NCBI GenBank assembly: GCA_050084985.1
Contig: JBITNC010000001.1
Span: forward strand, 1,798,001 to 1,862,000
Origin: Nageia nagi
Taxonomy: Eukaryota > Pinophyta
Length of the DNA: 64,000 nucleotides
Reading direction: 5' to 3'
Every line of letters begins with the position of its first letter. The stretch's first letter is position 1. Made by a program: the position numbers and the translations under genes. Positions 35,784 to 46,399 of the stretch are shown piece by piece. The notes beneath the pieces are model-generated. The model saw only the letters and a list, made by a program, of their open reading frames with translations. It made no database searches and was not told the DNA's origin.

Positions 35784-36273
35784 TGTTAGAATTTGTAATG
35801 AAATATTGTGAATATCTAAACTCCTTGTAAATTCAATTAATCACTTAAAGGATATTTAGATACATTAAGGGATTAATTGAATTCTTTATTATGTAAACTT
35901 TGACCTTACCAAGTGGTTAGTTGGTAGGTTAAAGTTAGGTCATATATTTATTGTAACCCTAACCTTACCCTTGGGTTAAAGGGAGGTTAGGGAGGTGCTC
36001 TCATGTTATAAATAGAGGGCCTCTCCTCTTGTAAAATAACTAAGATTTTGAGTAAGATTACTCTACTAGTTTGTGTAGGAGAGAAAGGAATTGTTGTAAG
36101 AGGGTGCATAGAATGAGAATTGAGATCTAGTTGTGGATGTACTCCCAAGGAGGGAGTAACCACATTATATTTGTGTTATCTTGTGTGAATGGTGTTATTA
36201 GCTTGTAGATGTTGAATGATTGAGTTTCCTATAGCCTTGGACCTTGAGGATTAGTGTAGATCTAATTCCTTCA
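35784..36273 (+). repeat. 3' LTR of element C
   Basis: 490 bp, same length as the 5' LTR, about 11 single-base differences by eye. Followed by the duplication CTCTT at 36274-36278 and then the RNase H of element D. Confidence 0.96.
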
Positions 36274-36278
36274 CTCTT

Positions 36279-38995
36279 CCTCTACTATTAAAAGAGATAC
36301 AGATTCCTATTTCTTGCTATGCCAAGATACAAGTTTCTCTCCTAGATAGAAAGCACCACCACTAGTGTTGTTCCTATCATCAATGCAACTAGCCCAATCA
36401 ACATCTAAGTATGCAAATAATGTAAAATCCATACCTGTTAGATACCATAGACCAAACTCTTGAATGCCTTTCAAGTATTTAAAGATCATTTTAATAGCTT
36501 ATACATGCATTTCTTTGGGACCAGCTTGGAATCTTGCTATCATACACACAACTTGTAAAATATTAGGCCTAGTAGAAGTCAAGTAAAGCAAGCTACATAT
36601 CATGGATCTATACATTGTGTGATCAACTCTAGGTGAGGTGTCTTGCTTGCTCAACTTATAGCTTGTAATCATTAGATTTCCTACTGGTTTGCTATCCTCC
36701 ATATTAAACTTCTTCAACATTTCTTTAACATACTTAACTTGGGAAATGAATATACCTTTCTCTTGCTAATTAACTTGAAGACCAAGAAAGTATGCAAGTT
36801 TTCCAATCATTGAAATTTCAAACTCCTTCTTCATACTGTTTGCAAATTCGATGCATAACTCATTCTTGTTGCTCCCAAAGATGATATCATCAACATACAT
36901 AATAATAATGATTAAATGTCCATTCTCATGGTTTACATATAGATTGCTACCAAAAATACCTTATTTGTATCCTTGTTCAAAAAGATATCTGTCCAACCTT
37001 GCAAACCAAGCTCTTGGAGCTTATTTCAACCCATATAATGCCTTTTTTAGTTTGCACACTTTATTAGGGTCATTTCCTAATGGAAAACCATTTGACTATT
37101 TAATGTACACTTATTATTCTAAAATACCATTTAGGAATGCAACTTTAACATCTATTTGAAATACTTTAAACTTCTTATATGAAGCTAAAGCAAGGAACAT
37201 TTTGATTGTTTCTAATCTTGCTACAGGTGCCAAAGTTTCATCAAAGTCTACACCTTCAACTTGTGCATAACCTTTACAATCTAATCTTGCTTTATTCCTT
37301 ACAATCTTACCTTTTTCATTGAGTTTGTTTCTAAACACCCATTTTGTGCCTATCACATTCTTATTGATAGGTCTAGGAACCAACATCCATGTCTTGTTCT
37401 TTTCTATTTGGTCAAGTTCCTCCTCCATGGATTCAATCCAATACTTGTCATCATAAGATTTTGCAACATTTTTTGGTTCAATATTAGACAGTTGTAGGTA
37501 ATTGATTTGTTCTTGTGTTTTTCTCTTCTATGTTTGTACACCATCTTGAGAATCACCAATGATTTTATTCTAAGGATGATTTGTTTTTACATACTTGGTA
37601 GGCAATTTTGAGGCTGATGGCTATTGTAACTCCACATCAACTTACTATTGTCCTATAATAGGTTCTTTTGATTCTAATTTTGATTATTTATTATTTCCTT
37701 TAATCAAATCATCATAGAAAATATATTTTTTAGTGTTTGCATTTGCAACTTTAGTTTCTTCATCTACCTTGACATCATGACTATCAACTATCTTATTCAG
37801 CCTTTTATTAAAACATTGGTATGCTTTGCTTTTGGAGGAATATCCCCTCATTAGATTTGTCATCAATTTACCAAGACTATCATTAGTATTTTTGATATAG
37901 CATTTGCTTCCAAAAGTTTTAAAATCTCTTATAGTTGCTTTTCTACTGAACTATAATTCATATGGTGTTTTATCTTCATGAGGTCTTAGTAGGCATGTAT
38001 TGTGAATGTAGACCACTGTATGAACAACTTCTTTCCAAAACTTATTAGCAACTTTCCCTTCAATCAACATTGTTCTAGCAATCTATGGAATAGATTTGTT
38101 CTCCCTTTTAATAACACCATTTTGTTAAGGAGTTCTTGGGGCTGTGAGTTATCTCCTTATTCCATGTTTTTTAAAGAACTCAGCAAATTATTTTGAGATG
38201 AATTATCCCCCACTGTTAGATCATAAACACTTGATCTTCATTCTGATATGATTCTCAACACTTCTTTTAAAACACTTAAACATTTCCAAGGCTTTTGATT
38301 TATTTCTTAAAAACTATACCCAAGTCATTCTAGTGAAAACATCAATGTAAAGCATAAAGTACCTATGACCATGAATACTTTATGTTCTTGTAGGACCACA
38401 CAAATTAGTATGAACTAATTCAAGAGGTTTTATTATAGAGAATTATTTATATTTAAAAGATGATCTAGTTTGCTTACATCTTTGGCAAGAAGAACATATA
38501 TGATTAGAAGACTAATTGGATATGCTTGGTAAATCCCTAACTAATTTGTTTGCACTGATTTTGACTAGATTATCAAAATTTATGTGTCCCAACCTTTTAT
38601 CCCATAACCAGCTAGAGTCTTCTTGGCTAATCAAGCATGAACATTCACTTGTCTCTATTAAGGTGTATAAATTTCTAGAAGTTCCTATTCCATAGGAAAC
38701 CAAATTTCCAATATCAAATCTCCTTATTTCATAACTGTGTCTCTTGAAGATAACATCATTCCCCTTGTCACAAATTTGACTTACATTGAGTAGGCTATGT
38801 TTCAAACCAATAACAAATAGCACATCTTCAAACTTCACTTTACCATCTCCAAGTTTAACAGTCCCTTTTCCAACCATTTTTGCATTTTTATTATTTCTAA
38901 ACCTTACAGATCCACCTTCATATTCTTTCATGTTTGCAAATCTTTGCTTATCTCTGGTCATGTGAATTGAACATCCACTATCTAGGATTCAAGGG
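36279..38995 (-). pseudogene. Element D pol: protease, integrase, RT, start of RNase H
   Basis: Minus strand. Protease ILDSGCSIHMTRDKQRF with the catalytic DSG intact (about 38955-38990). The integrase zinc region has WDKRLGHINFDNLVK (about 38560-38600); its core is decayed (LVHTNLCGP with Asp to Asn, SNSGG, TPQNGV-like with a stop). RT has NKTWMLVPRPINKNVIGTKW and WVFRNKLNEKGK (about 37300-37420), FQIDVKVAFLNG and MYVDDIIFGS (about 36880-36902). RNase H starts DVDWASCIDDRNNTSGGAFY and LVSWHSKK, then is cut by element C. Many stops are present. Confidence 0.93.
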
Positions 38996-38999
38996 TTTG

Positions 39000-40941
39000 G
39001 TTTACTTTGAGCCTTTAAGGCTGTTTGCACAATCAAACACTGATTGACATTGATCTATTTCTCATTCCACACTTGCTTGACTTTAGGCTTCATTTCAATT
39101 TTCTTATTCTTCCTCAAATGTGAGTCTTCTTCAATTATTTCAGTCTTCTTTTCTTTTGCATTTCTAATTTTGTAATATTTGACAATGTGTCCTATGTTGT
39201 GACACTTGTAACATTCTACTCCATAGTCATATGTAGGATCAAAAGCATTTTTATACATGAACTGATTTGGATTAACACTCAATTGATAGTTTACAACCTT
39301 ATGACCAAATTGATGATATTTAAAACAATATCCAAAGAATAACTTACTTTGACCAAAGTAATAATTTTCAAATCTACTTGGAGGATATTGAAAGTTGGAA
39401 GACATTCTCTGAAAGCCTCTTGTTTGATTAGTATTCAACTTGCTTTGATTCAATTTCTTCTTGAGATGACTTGCATTTGCAAAGTTTGAACATTCATCAG
39501 GTTCATAAACTACTCCTGACTTGTCCTTTGGCTTCCTCTAAGATTGTAATATCAATTCATTAATGATCTTGGAACCTTTTCCCTAATTTTGATAGTCATC
39601 TATTTGAATCACAAGTTTTGTAACCTGCACTCTCAAGTAGACAATTTCTTCTTCATATCTAGCACATGCATCCATCCTATCAATTAATTGAATTTGAAGA
39701 GATTGCTCTATTAACTTGGCTTATTCTACTTGGACACTCAACTCTTCAATTTTGTTTCTTGATTTTCTATTCTTCTTTCTTTCTATTTCAAGTTCTTGTA
39801 AGGTTGAAATAAGTTCACCTTCTAGATCAACCTCAACATCTTCATTTTTAAACTCATAGTTCTCTAACTCATCATTCACATCTTCTTCTTCAAAAATAGA
39901 GTTCTCTTTATCAACATGTTTACTAGTTTCATGTTCATTTTGACTACCATCTTGTGCCATAAAGAGAAACTCACTATTCCCTTCCTTGGGTCCATCACTA
40001 TCACTAGATATTTCATCCTTTTCTTGAAATATGAAACTCTTTTTATTGTACTTATCTTTCTTGACATTTATTGACTTATTTTTGAATGTTTCATTTTCAT
40101 ATCTACCTTAATTACTATTATTGTTATCTTTATAAGGACATTTACTTGCAAAATGATCAATTCCACCATAGCTAAAACATTTGAAAGGGAGCTTACCTCT
40201 ATATCTTCCTTGTCCTCTTTTGAGTTTGTGGACAAAATTTGATTCTTCCAAATCTGATATGTCTTCTTTTGATTCAATTTTATTTTTGGAACTCTTGGCT
40301 ACTTTGAAGGTTGCTTCTTTATCAAATTATTTCCCTTTGACTATTCTCATCTCCCATGTGGTTAATGATCCATGCATTTCATTCAAAGATAATGCATTCA
40401 GGTCCTTGGATTCTTCAATGGTTGAAACCTTTGAGTCAAATTTGGATGGTAAAGATCTCAACACTTTCTTAATAATGACCTTGTCTTCTATGGTTTCTCT
40501 AAGTCCTCTTATAGCATTGATGACCTCATTCACTTTGAGTATGTATGTAGCAACATCTTCATCTTCATTCATTTTTAAAATCTTAAACTAAGCTCAAAAT
40601 ATTTGTATTTTGGCTTCTTTAATATTATCATCACCTTCATGTATACTCTTCAAATTATCCCAAATCTATTTCATAGTAATGCATCCCATGACCTTGATCA
40701 GCTCACTATCAACAAGATCACTCATTATTGTATTTTGAGCCTTAGAATCATTTTCAAATAACTTTTTACCAATTGCATCTACTGGAGTGGTAGAAGGTAC
40801 AATATAACCACTCTTGATAGCCTTCCAAATATTAAAACCTAGTGCACTTAAAGAGGTTTGCATTCTTAATCTCCAAAATGCATAGTTTGTCCTATCAAAC
40901 AAAGGAGCTTTGCTTGAAGAAAAGCCTTCACCAGTAGACAT
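39000..40941 (-). pseudogene. Element D gag
   Basis: Minus strand, starting MSTGEGFSSSKAPLFDRTNY, then AFWRLRMQTSLSALGFNIWK, a UBN2-type copia gag. The middle has DVATYILKVNEVINAIRGL and VLRSLPSKFDSKVSTIEES. A first zinc knuckle is decayed (CFSYGGIDHFASKCP). A charged, coiled-coil-like stretch follows (ELISTLQELEIERKKNRKS) and then a second knuckle, CYKCHNIGHIVKYY (last Cys lost). At about 630 residues it is longer than the gag of B and C. Stops at several sites. Confidence 0.9.
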
Positions 40942-40994
40942 ACTATCAATCTAAAGATCTCCCTAAGTCATTTAGACCAAAAATAGGAACCTAT

Positions 40995-41007
40995 ATTTGA
41001 TACCAAT
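40995..41007 (-). other. Primer binding site of element D
   Basis: On the minus strand, ATTGGTATCAAATATAGG directly follows the LTR end TTAACA. TGGTATCA agrees with the initiator-Met tRNA primer site; the following bases are diverged or mutated. Confidence 0.75.
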
Positions 41008-42919
41008 TGTTAACTAAGAGTGACAATGAGAGGGGGGATGAATCAATGTGGACTAAAGTATTAATTTTAACTTAATATACTTAAAGCAATAATAATAATT
41101 TGATAACGAGCAAGATTCAAAGATAAGAAAAAATAACTACACAAACCATCTCTTAACACATAACATTTAACGAGGTTCACCATAAGGCTACATCCTTGAA
41201 AAGGTTGCTTGGATCATGGTCCAAATCCAACCAAGTAAAGCACCAACTTTATAGATTACCAGCACCAACTAGCAAGAGGACCAACTCCTCTTATTTTGCA
41301 GCAGCCACTACAAGGAGCATCAACCCCTTAAGCACCAAGCACCAACTTGGTTTTTAAGATAAATAGAATTTTGACACTTTGAAATAACTTCTCTAAAATA
41401 GATCCTAAATGATATTGCTCTCTAATCTCCTCTTCACTAGACTGATATCAAATTTGATTTTGCAATCAGTAAAGTAGTCTCCCTATTCTACCTTCATGGC
41501 CAATCTTTGTAGTTTAATAATAATGACATCTTCTCTTCATCTCAATATTATTTTTCATCAGCAGTCCTCTCAACACCATGTATTCAATAATGCAACATGC
41601 TTAACTCAATACAATTTGCTTATAGCAACATACATCACTACTTCTCATTTCTATTCTTTCAATCAAAACTATATCATCCTCACTTTCAACCACACTTGTA
41701 CATTACACACAAAATAGTCATTAACTATTTGTAATAGTTATCACATCATTGTTGAGTAATCATATACATGTTTTGTAACTACTCCTTCAATGTTGAGTAT
41801 CCATTTTCTGATTTTATATTGCTACAATTGAAAAGCCTCTTTGTAGCTCTATCCACCATAACTATCTTTTTGTATTTTGAATACTTTTTTGGGGTTCATA
41901 ACTTCCTCCATGAGTTTTCAAATAAGTAAAAATTTAGAAGGCATATTCTTATTCATATTGAAAATATTTAGTTATAATTTTAGCCTCTAACTCCTCATGA
42001 GTTGTCTGTAGCATCTTCAATAAAGTGGCCCTAAATCTTGATTTGTAATTGTCTTTTAAAAATAGAAAATTCAACATATTTTGGGGTTAATAATTTTCTC
42101 CATGTTTTTCCAACTGAGGTGAAATTTAACACACACCTTCTTTGTCATACTAACTACCTTCAAGTCAATTTTTAGTCTCTAACTCTTCATAAATTATTTG
42201 TAGTATCTTCAATAAAGTGGCCCTAAATCTTAATTTGTAACTATCTTTTAAAAATAGAAAATTTAGCATATTTCAAGGTTAATAATTTTCTCCACATTTT
42301 TTCAAATAAGCTGAAATTTAATACACACCTTCTTTGTTATATTGAATACCTTTAGTTCAATTTTTAGCTTTTAATGCCTTTTAGGTTATTTGCAGCATCT
42401 CTGACAAAATGATCCTTCATGTAGATTTGACACTTGTCACAAATGTAATACATTTTTTTTTTTATATTCATATCAACTCAGATATATAATTTTTTTATAT
42501 TTTTGAGTACCCATTTGGCTGAATATAATCCTTGAAAATTTTTATCAAAATCTAGGTACTTTGATTTTTGGTCCATTTTTGACTTTGTATTACATAATGC
42601 TTTGTCCAACTATAGCAATATGTAGTTGTTTCTTCAATGTTACATCCTTCTAAAATGCTCTATATTTACTTCAATGCTATGACCTTATTTAGTGCTCTAT
42701 AGTTACTTTAGTGTTATGACCTTCTTCAATGCTTTGTAGTTACTTCAATGCTATGACCTTCAATGCTCTGTAGTTACTTCAATGCTATGACCTTCTTCAA
42801 TTCTCTGTAGTTACTTTAGAACTACATCCTAACTTCATAACCATACTATAGTTACTTTAGAACTATGATCTAACTTCAAAATAGTGTTACTATGTTGACA
42901 ACAATGAAAACATGCAACA
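41008..42919 (-). repeat. 5' LTR of element D
   Basis: About 1.91 kb, pairing with 24652-26598. It starts TGTTAACTAAGAGTGAC on the plus strand and ends CATGCAACA. It contains the same 37-bp and roughly 191-bp internal repeats, with a different number and decay of copies. Confidence 0.88.
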
Positions 42920-43297
42920 TATAGTGTAGGTAATGGGGTTATGACTCCATTATGGTCATTATCATGTATTCATATTAGAGTAAAGATGTTGGTCTTGATG
43001 AATTCATAAGTAAGTGGATTCATCAATCATTGAGGCATATTATGCATCAACAGAGAGTAATACTAAGGTCTAAGGCCTAGTATAGTATGTAAGACAATTG
43101 ATGTACATAATTTTCTAAGTATTAAAAAATCAAACCCTAGTATAATGCCTTGACCAAGTTGTTCCATGTCATAGGTGGAATGGAAATTAGGGAGATCATA
43201 AATAAAACTTAAGCATATTCTAATAAGTACATTTATAAGTAAACCATAAAACATGGGAAGGTTAGCCACCTTCTAACCCCTTGGATGATCGTTTGCA
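42920..43297 (+). repeat. 3' LTR of element E, second part (tentative)
   Basis: Sequence between the right edge of D and the LTR start of F. It is taken as the rest of the E LTR (total about 1.8 kb) because D must have split something and no other feature is present. No internal evidence confirms it; an end near GTTTGCA is a guess. Confidence 0.4.
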
Positions 43298-43657
43298 GTG
43301 ATAATGTGTAGACACCTAAAAATGACCCTTCTTTCAAAAGTCAAAAAAAGGGACACAGATTACTACATTATTATAAAAGTTATAATAAATGAAAAATTAT
43401 AGCACTTGACTTTGAACATTAGCAACACAATTTAGACACCAATGTCTAATCCTAGGATGCTAATAACTCTGCATTTAGCAAAACTAAAATAAGATAGTCA
43501 GTTGTTGGGTGATTCATCCATTGAATCTGTGGATTAAGAGTGAGTGATGGTCAATTTTGCAACTTTGTGTACAATACCACAACCATTTTGGATTTGTATG
43601 AGCTCTTGGAACAAGTTTTTGGCCTTTAAAATGTGAAATTAAACCAATTTTCAAATC

Positions 43658-43665
43658 TATAAATA
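43658..43665 (+). promoter_or_regulatory. TATA box in 5' LTR of F
   Basis: TATAAATA about 350 bp into the LTR, followed by AAACC. It supports the LTR call; function is inferred from motif and place only. Confidence 0.45.
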
Positions 43666-45265
43666 AAACCTTCAAGAATGAAGAAAGAGACCCAAATTCG
43701 AAGTAGGATTACTCTGTAGAAATTTGCATAGAGATTTTGAAGAGTTAAGTACTTTGATTTTATGATTGTTCATATATTTTAGTTTAGTATTTGGATATTT
43801 TGATATGAATAGGTATGTTTGATAGTTTATTTTAGCATGTGTGCAGGGTCCACAGGTGCTAAAGTGCGAAGTACTGAAGGTTTATCAAGTAGACAAAAAC
43901 TAGGAAATAAGAGATTAAGTTGAAGAGGAATAGGAGAGGAGAATAAATAAAAAGCACACTCTAGTTACACAAATGCAACAACTACATATCAGATGCCTAC
44001 GATTAGAGATAACCATCGATGACTTCATCTAGAATGTCGATGACTTTGTAAAAGCCTAAGAGGCTATAAAACATATTTTTGTAAAAGCCCATCAAACAAG
44101 GTAATGAATCTAGAGATTCATTTTGTATGATAATTTGAGTCACACAATAGAGTAATAAAATACACATTGGTATTTAATATATTTTTATCTTATTTGCTAA
44201 CATGTTACTTTTTTGGGTTGGTATAATGGCTCTAAAAGGAGGGCCCCTTGCATGTAGACAACATCAATGATAAAACACAAGGGGGTTTCTTGATTTTTTA
44301 TGATTGTTTGTTTATTTTGCATCTAATGATTCTAAGGCTAATTAAGGTTCTTTATATTCTATGTTTTTTTAGGTTTTGTAGTAGAGTTGTTAATAATTGG
44401 ATATCAGATGTTGATGATTGGATAAGGATGCCAACAATTGGGTCAGAATGCTAGAATTTTAAGGACAAAGGTAGCATTTCCAATTCTCATATATACAAAA
44501 AATGTAAAGTAGGAACTTAAAGATGGAAAATAGGAATGACTCCTTATTTTTTATAGAAAATGGTAGTTAATGTTATTAGTAGAAATGCTTTAATTAAATA
44601 TTATCATTATTTAAGTTTCAAGTTCAAATTACTTATTTTTTGGGTAGGGATCATGCAAAGCAAAGCACTTCACTTAATAACTTCTTCTATATCATCCACC
44701 TATGCTCTCCCTTTGCACTAAAAAGTGATCTTAGGTAACTATAATGGATTGATAGGAAAAGAGTAAATGAACCTTTACTTTTTCACATTATCACATAATT
44801 TGGTAAATGAATCTACATTAAGTTACTTCCACACTTGGAAAGGGTAATTAATCTTTATTAAATATGGAATGAATCTAAAGTAAATAAATCATGTTTAAGG
44901 TAGCTTAGTACATTAATTGGTTAAAGAATATGGTGGTTGCATTGACATTAAGTTACTTTTAGTTTACCAAGTATGCTCTCACTTTTGCATCTATGGTGAT
45001 TTGAAGTGAAAAAAAAGTTACGTAAAAGGGGTAAGAAATCTATACTTGGTTTTAAAATCTTACATTCACATTAATTATCTTACTTGTTTTCCCTTACCAT
45101 GCTAAAAGGTGATCAAATATTGATGTGACTCATAAAGAGGGGAAAGGAACTTACATTTAAATATTTTTATACACATTAAAGGCTTCTCACTTATTTGAAT
45201 TTACCACATTGAAAGGCAATCAAAGGTTAACATGACTCATAAGAAGAAGTAATGAACCACACTTA

Positions 45266-45766
45266 TGTTGGAATGTATAATGAATTATTGTAAAGGTTAT
45301 GTAATTATCTTCTATGTAAGTTCACTAATACTTAAGGGTATCATTTCATACCTTAAGTATTTAAGTGAATATGATAATGTAACTTGTCCTACACTCCATG
45401 TCATGAGCATGCCCCTTAGGTAAAAGGATGTGCATATCATGTTTTTGTACATTGGATAAAAGGGTGATCCAAAGAGGGATTTTGGCCTATAAATAGAAGG
45501 ATCCCTCTTTGTGATTACATACCAATTTTTGGAGTAAAGTTGTGCTAGAGGATAGTGTTTAAGAGTTGAGATTAGGAGGATTGTAAGAGAGTTGTATTTG
45601 TGAATGAAGTGAGATCTAGTTAGAGGATGTACTCCTAGTTGGAGGAACCACTTACATATTGTGTTATCTTTGTAAGATTGATTTGTAAGTTAATTATATG
45701 TGTATTGTGAGCTTTCATGAGATCTTGGGGATATAGAGTAGTTTATTTTATAGTTCAACTCTCTCA
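45266..45766 (+). repeat. Solo LTR of the copia A family
   Basis: 501 bp, TGTTGGAATG...CTCTCA, matching the 3' LTR of A over its full length, with TATA box at 45488-45495. Flanked by an exact 5-bp duplication ACTTA (45261-45265 and 45767-45771) with no internal element sequence. Such a solo LTR arises by recombination between the two LTRs of an inserted element. It lies in the LTR of F. Confidence 0.96.
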
Positions 45767-46193
45767 ACTTAATTACTTCCCAAATTGAAATGGTGAATGA
45801 ATATCATTATAGTTGGTAATGAATCTCATTAATTTGGTAATGAATTTCTTGGGTTAATTAGATCAAGATATACACTAATTAAAATATTATTTAAATAACA
45901 TTAAAGAACTTTTAATCAATTAACATGTATGGTTGGGAAGGTTAAAGATTACATTCATACGTGCTTTACTTTATTAAATGCATAATAATAAGAACTTAAA
46001 ACATTGGTGAGTTGAATATCATTACCAACCATCAATTCTTATTCTCTTATGTCTTCATCAATGAAATGTAATGAGCCTTAGAGCCAAAACCTAGAGATAA
46101 ATACTAGGTTCATAAGTTAGAAGTTGTTACTTTCTGTTGAATGACTATAAAAAAGGGGCTAAACTTGGATTTAATCACTAAGATAAATCTCAA

Positions 46194-46232
46194 TGGCATC
46201 CCTTGAACTCCATTGCACTAGGGGAACCATTT
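46194..46232 (+). other. Candidate primer binding site of F
   Basis: TGGCATCCCTTGAACTCC then CACTAGGGGAACC. It resembles the two primer-like motifs of G (TGGCACGCCCGGTGGGAC and TGGCGACTCTGCTG) in a decayed, merged form. Weak evidence. Confidence 0.35.
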
Positions 46233-46399
46233 TAAGTATCAAGATATTGCTTACCATAAATAACCTAATACAATTACCAACCTACCTTGATTAAACACTT
46301 GACTAGACAAAACAAAGTTAGGAAGACTACACAAATTCAAAAACATACAATTCACATGGCTCATATAACAAGATTAATCAAATTGGTAAAAAAGATAGA

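Larger units (their letters stand above)
27229..36273 (+). mobile_element. Ty1/copia element C, full length, inserted in RNase H of D
   Basis: A complete 9045-bp element: two 490-bp LTRs, primer site, a 3.2-kb leader with captured gene pieces, gag, pol, a 49-bp repeat array, purine tract, and the exact duplication CTCTT. By eye the LTRs differ by about 11 substitutions without indels (about 2 percent). Same family as B. Gag and protease are less decayed than in B, but pol has several stops and frameshifts. Confidence 0.97.
24652..42919 (-). mobile_element. Ty1/copia element D, minus strand, split by element C
   Basis: Long direct repeats at both ends (24652-26598 and 41008-42919) flank gag-pol on the minus strand. 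A primer site (ATTGGTATCA on the minus strand) lies inside the right LTR and a purine tract inside the left one. Without C the element is about 9.2 kb. Many LTR mismatches and indels show that it is older than B and C. The flanks GGTAG / TATAG are only a weak target duplication (3 of 5). The gag and RT style (WVFRNKLNEKGK, KYVKEMLKKF) resembles Sirevirus-type copia elements; that lineage call is tentative. Confidence 0.9.
3659..43297 (+). mobile_element. Ty3/gypsy Tat-type element E, interrupted by A, B and D (D contains C)
   Basis: Pieces of one element can be read through three insertions: 3659-5543 (RT, RNase H, second RNase H, start of integrase), 14846-24651 (rest of integrase, 3' region with antisense PMD, purine tract, LTR start) and 42920-about 43297 (LTR end). 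The second, archaeal-type RNase H before integrase is the hallmark of the Tat lineage of gypsy elements. The 5' LTR, gag and protease lie left of A, outside the window. The right end is uncertain by some tens of bases; it is set just before the LTR-like start of F. Confidence 0.78.
43305..46192 (+). repeat. 5' LTR of element F (right end tentative)
   Basis: Starts TGTGTAGACACC. TATA box TATAAATA at 43658-43665. The stretch 44680-45265 carries about four decayed tandem units of roughly 100 bp (words like CCATGCTAAAAGGTGATCAAA and ATGTGACTCATAA). The right end is set at the CA before a candidate primer site. The LTR holds a solo copia LTR; without it the length is about 2.4 kb. Confidence 0.5.
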
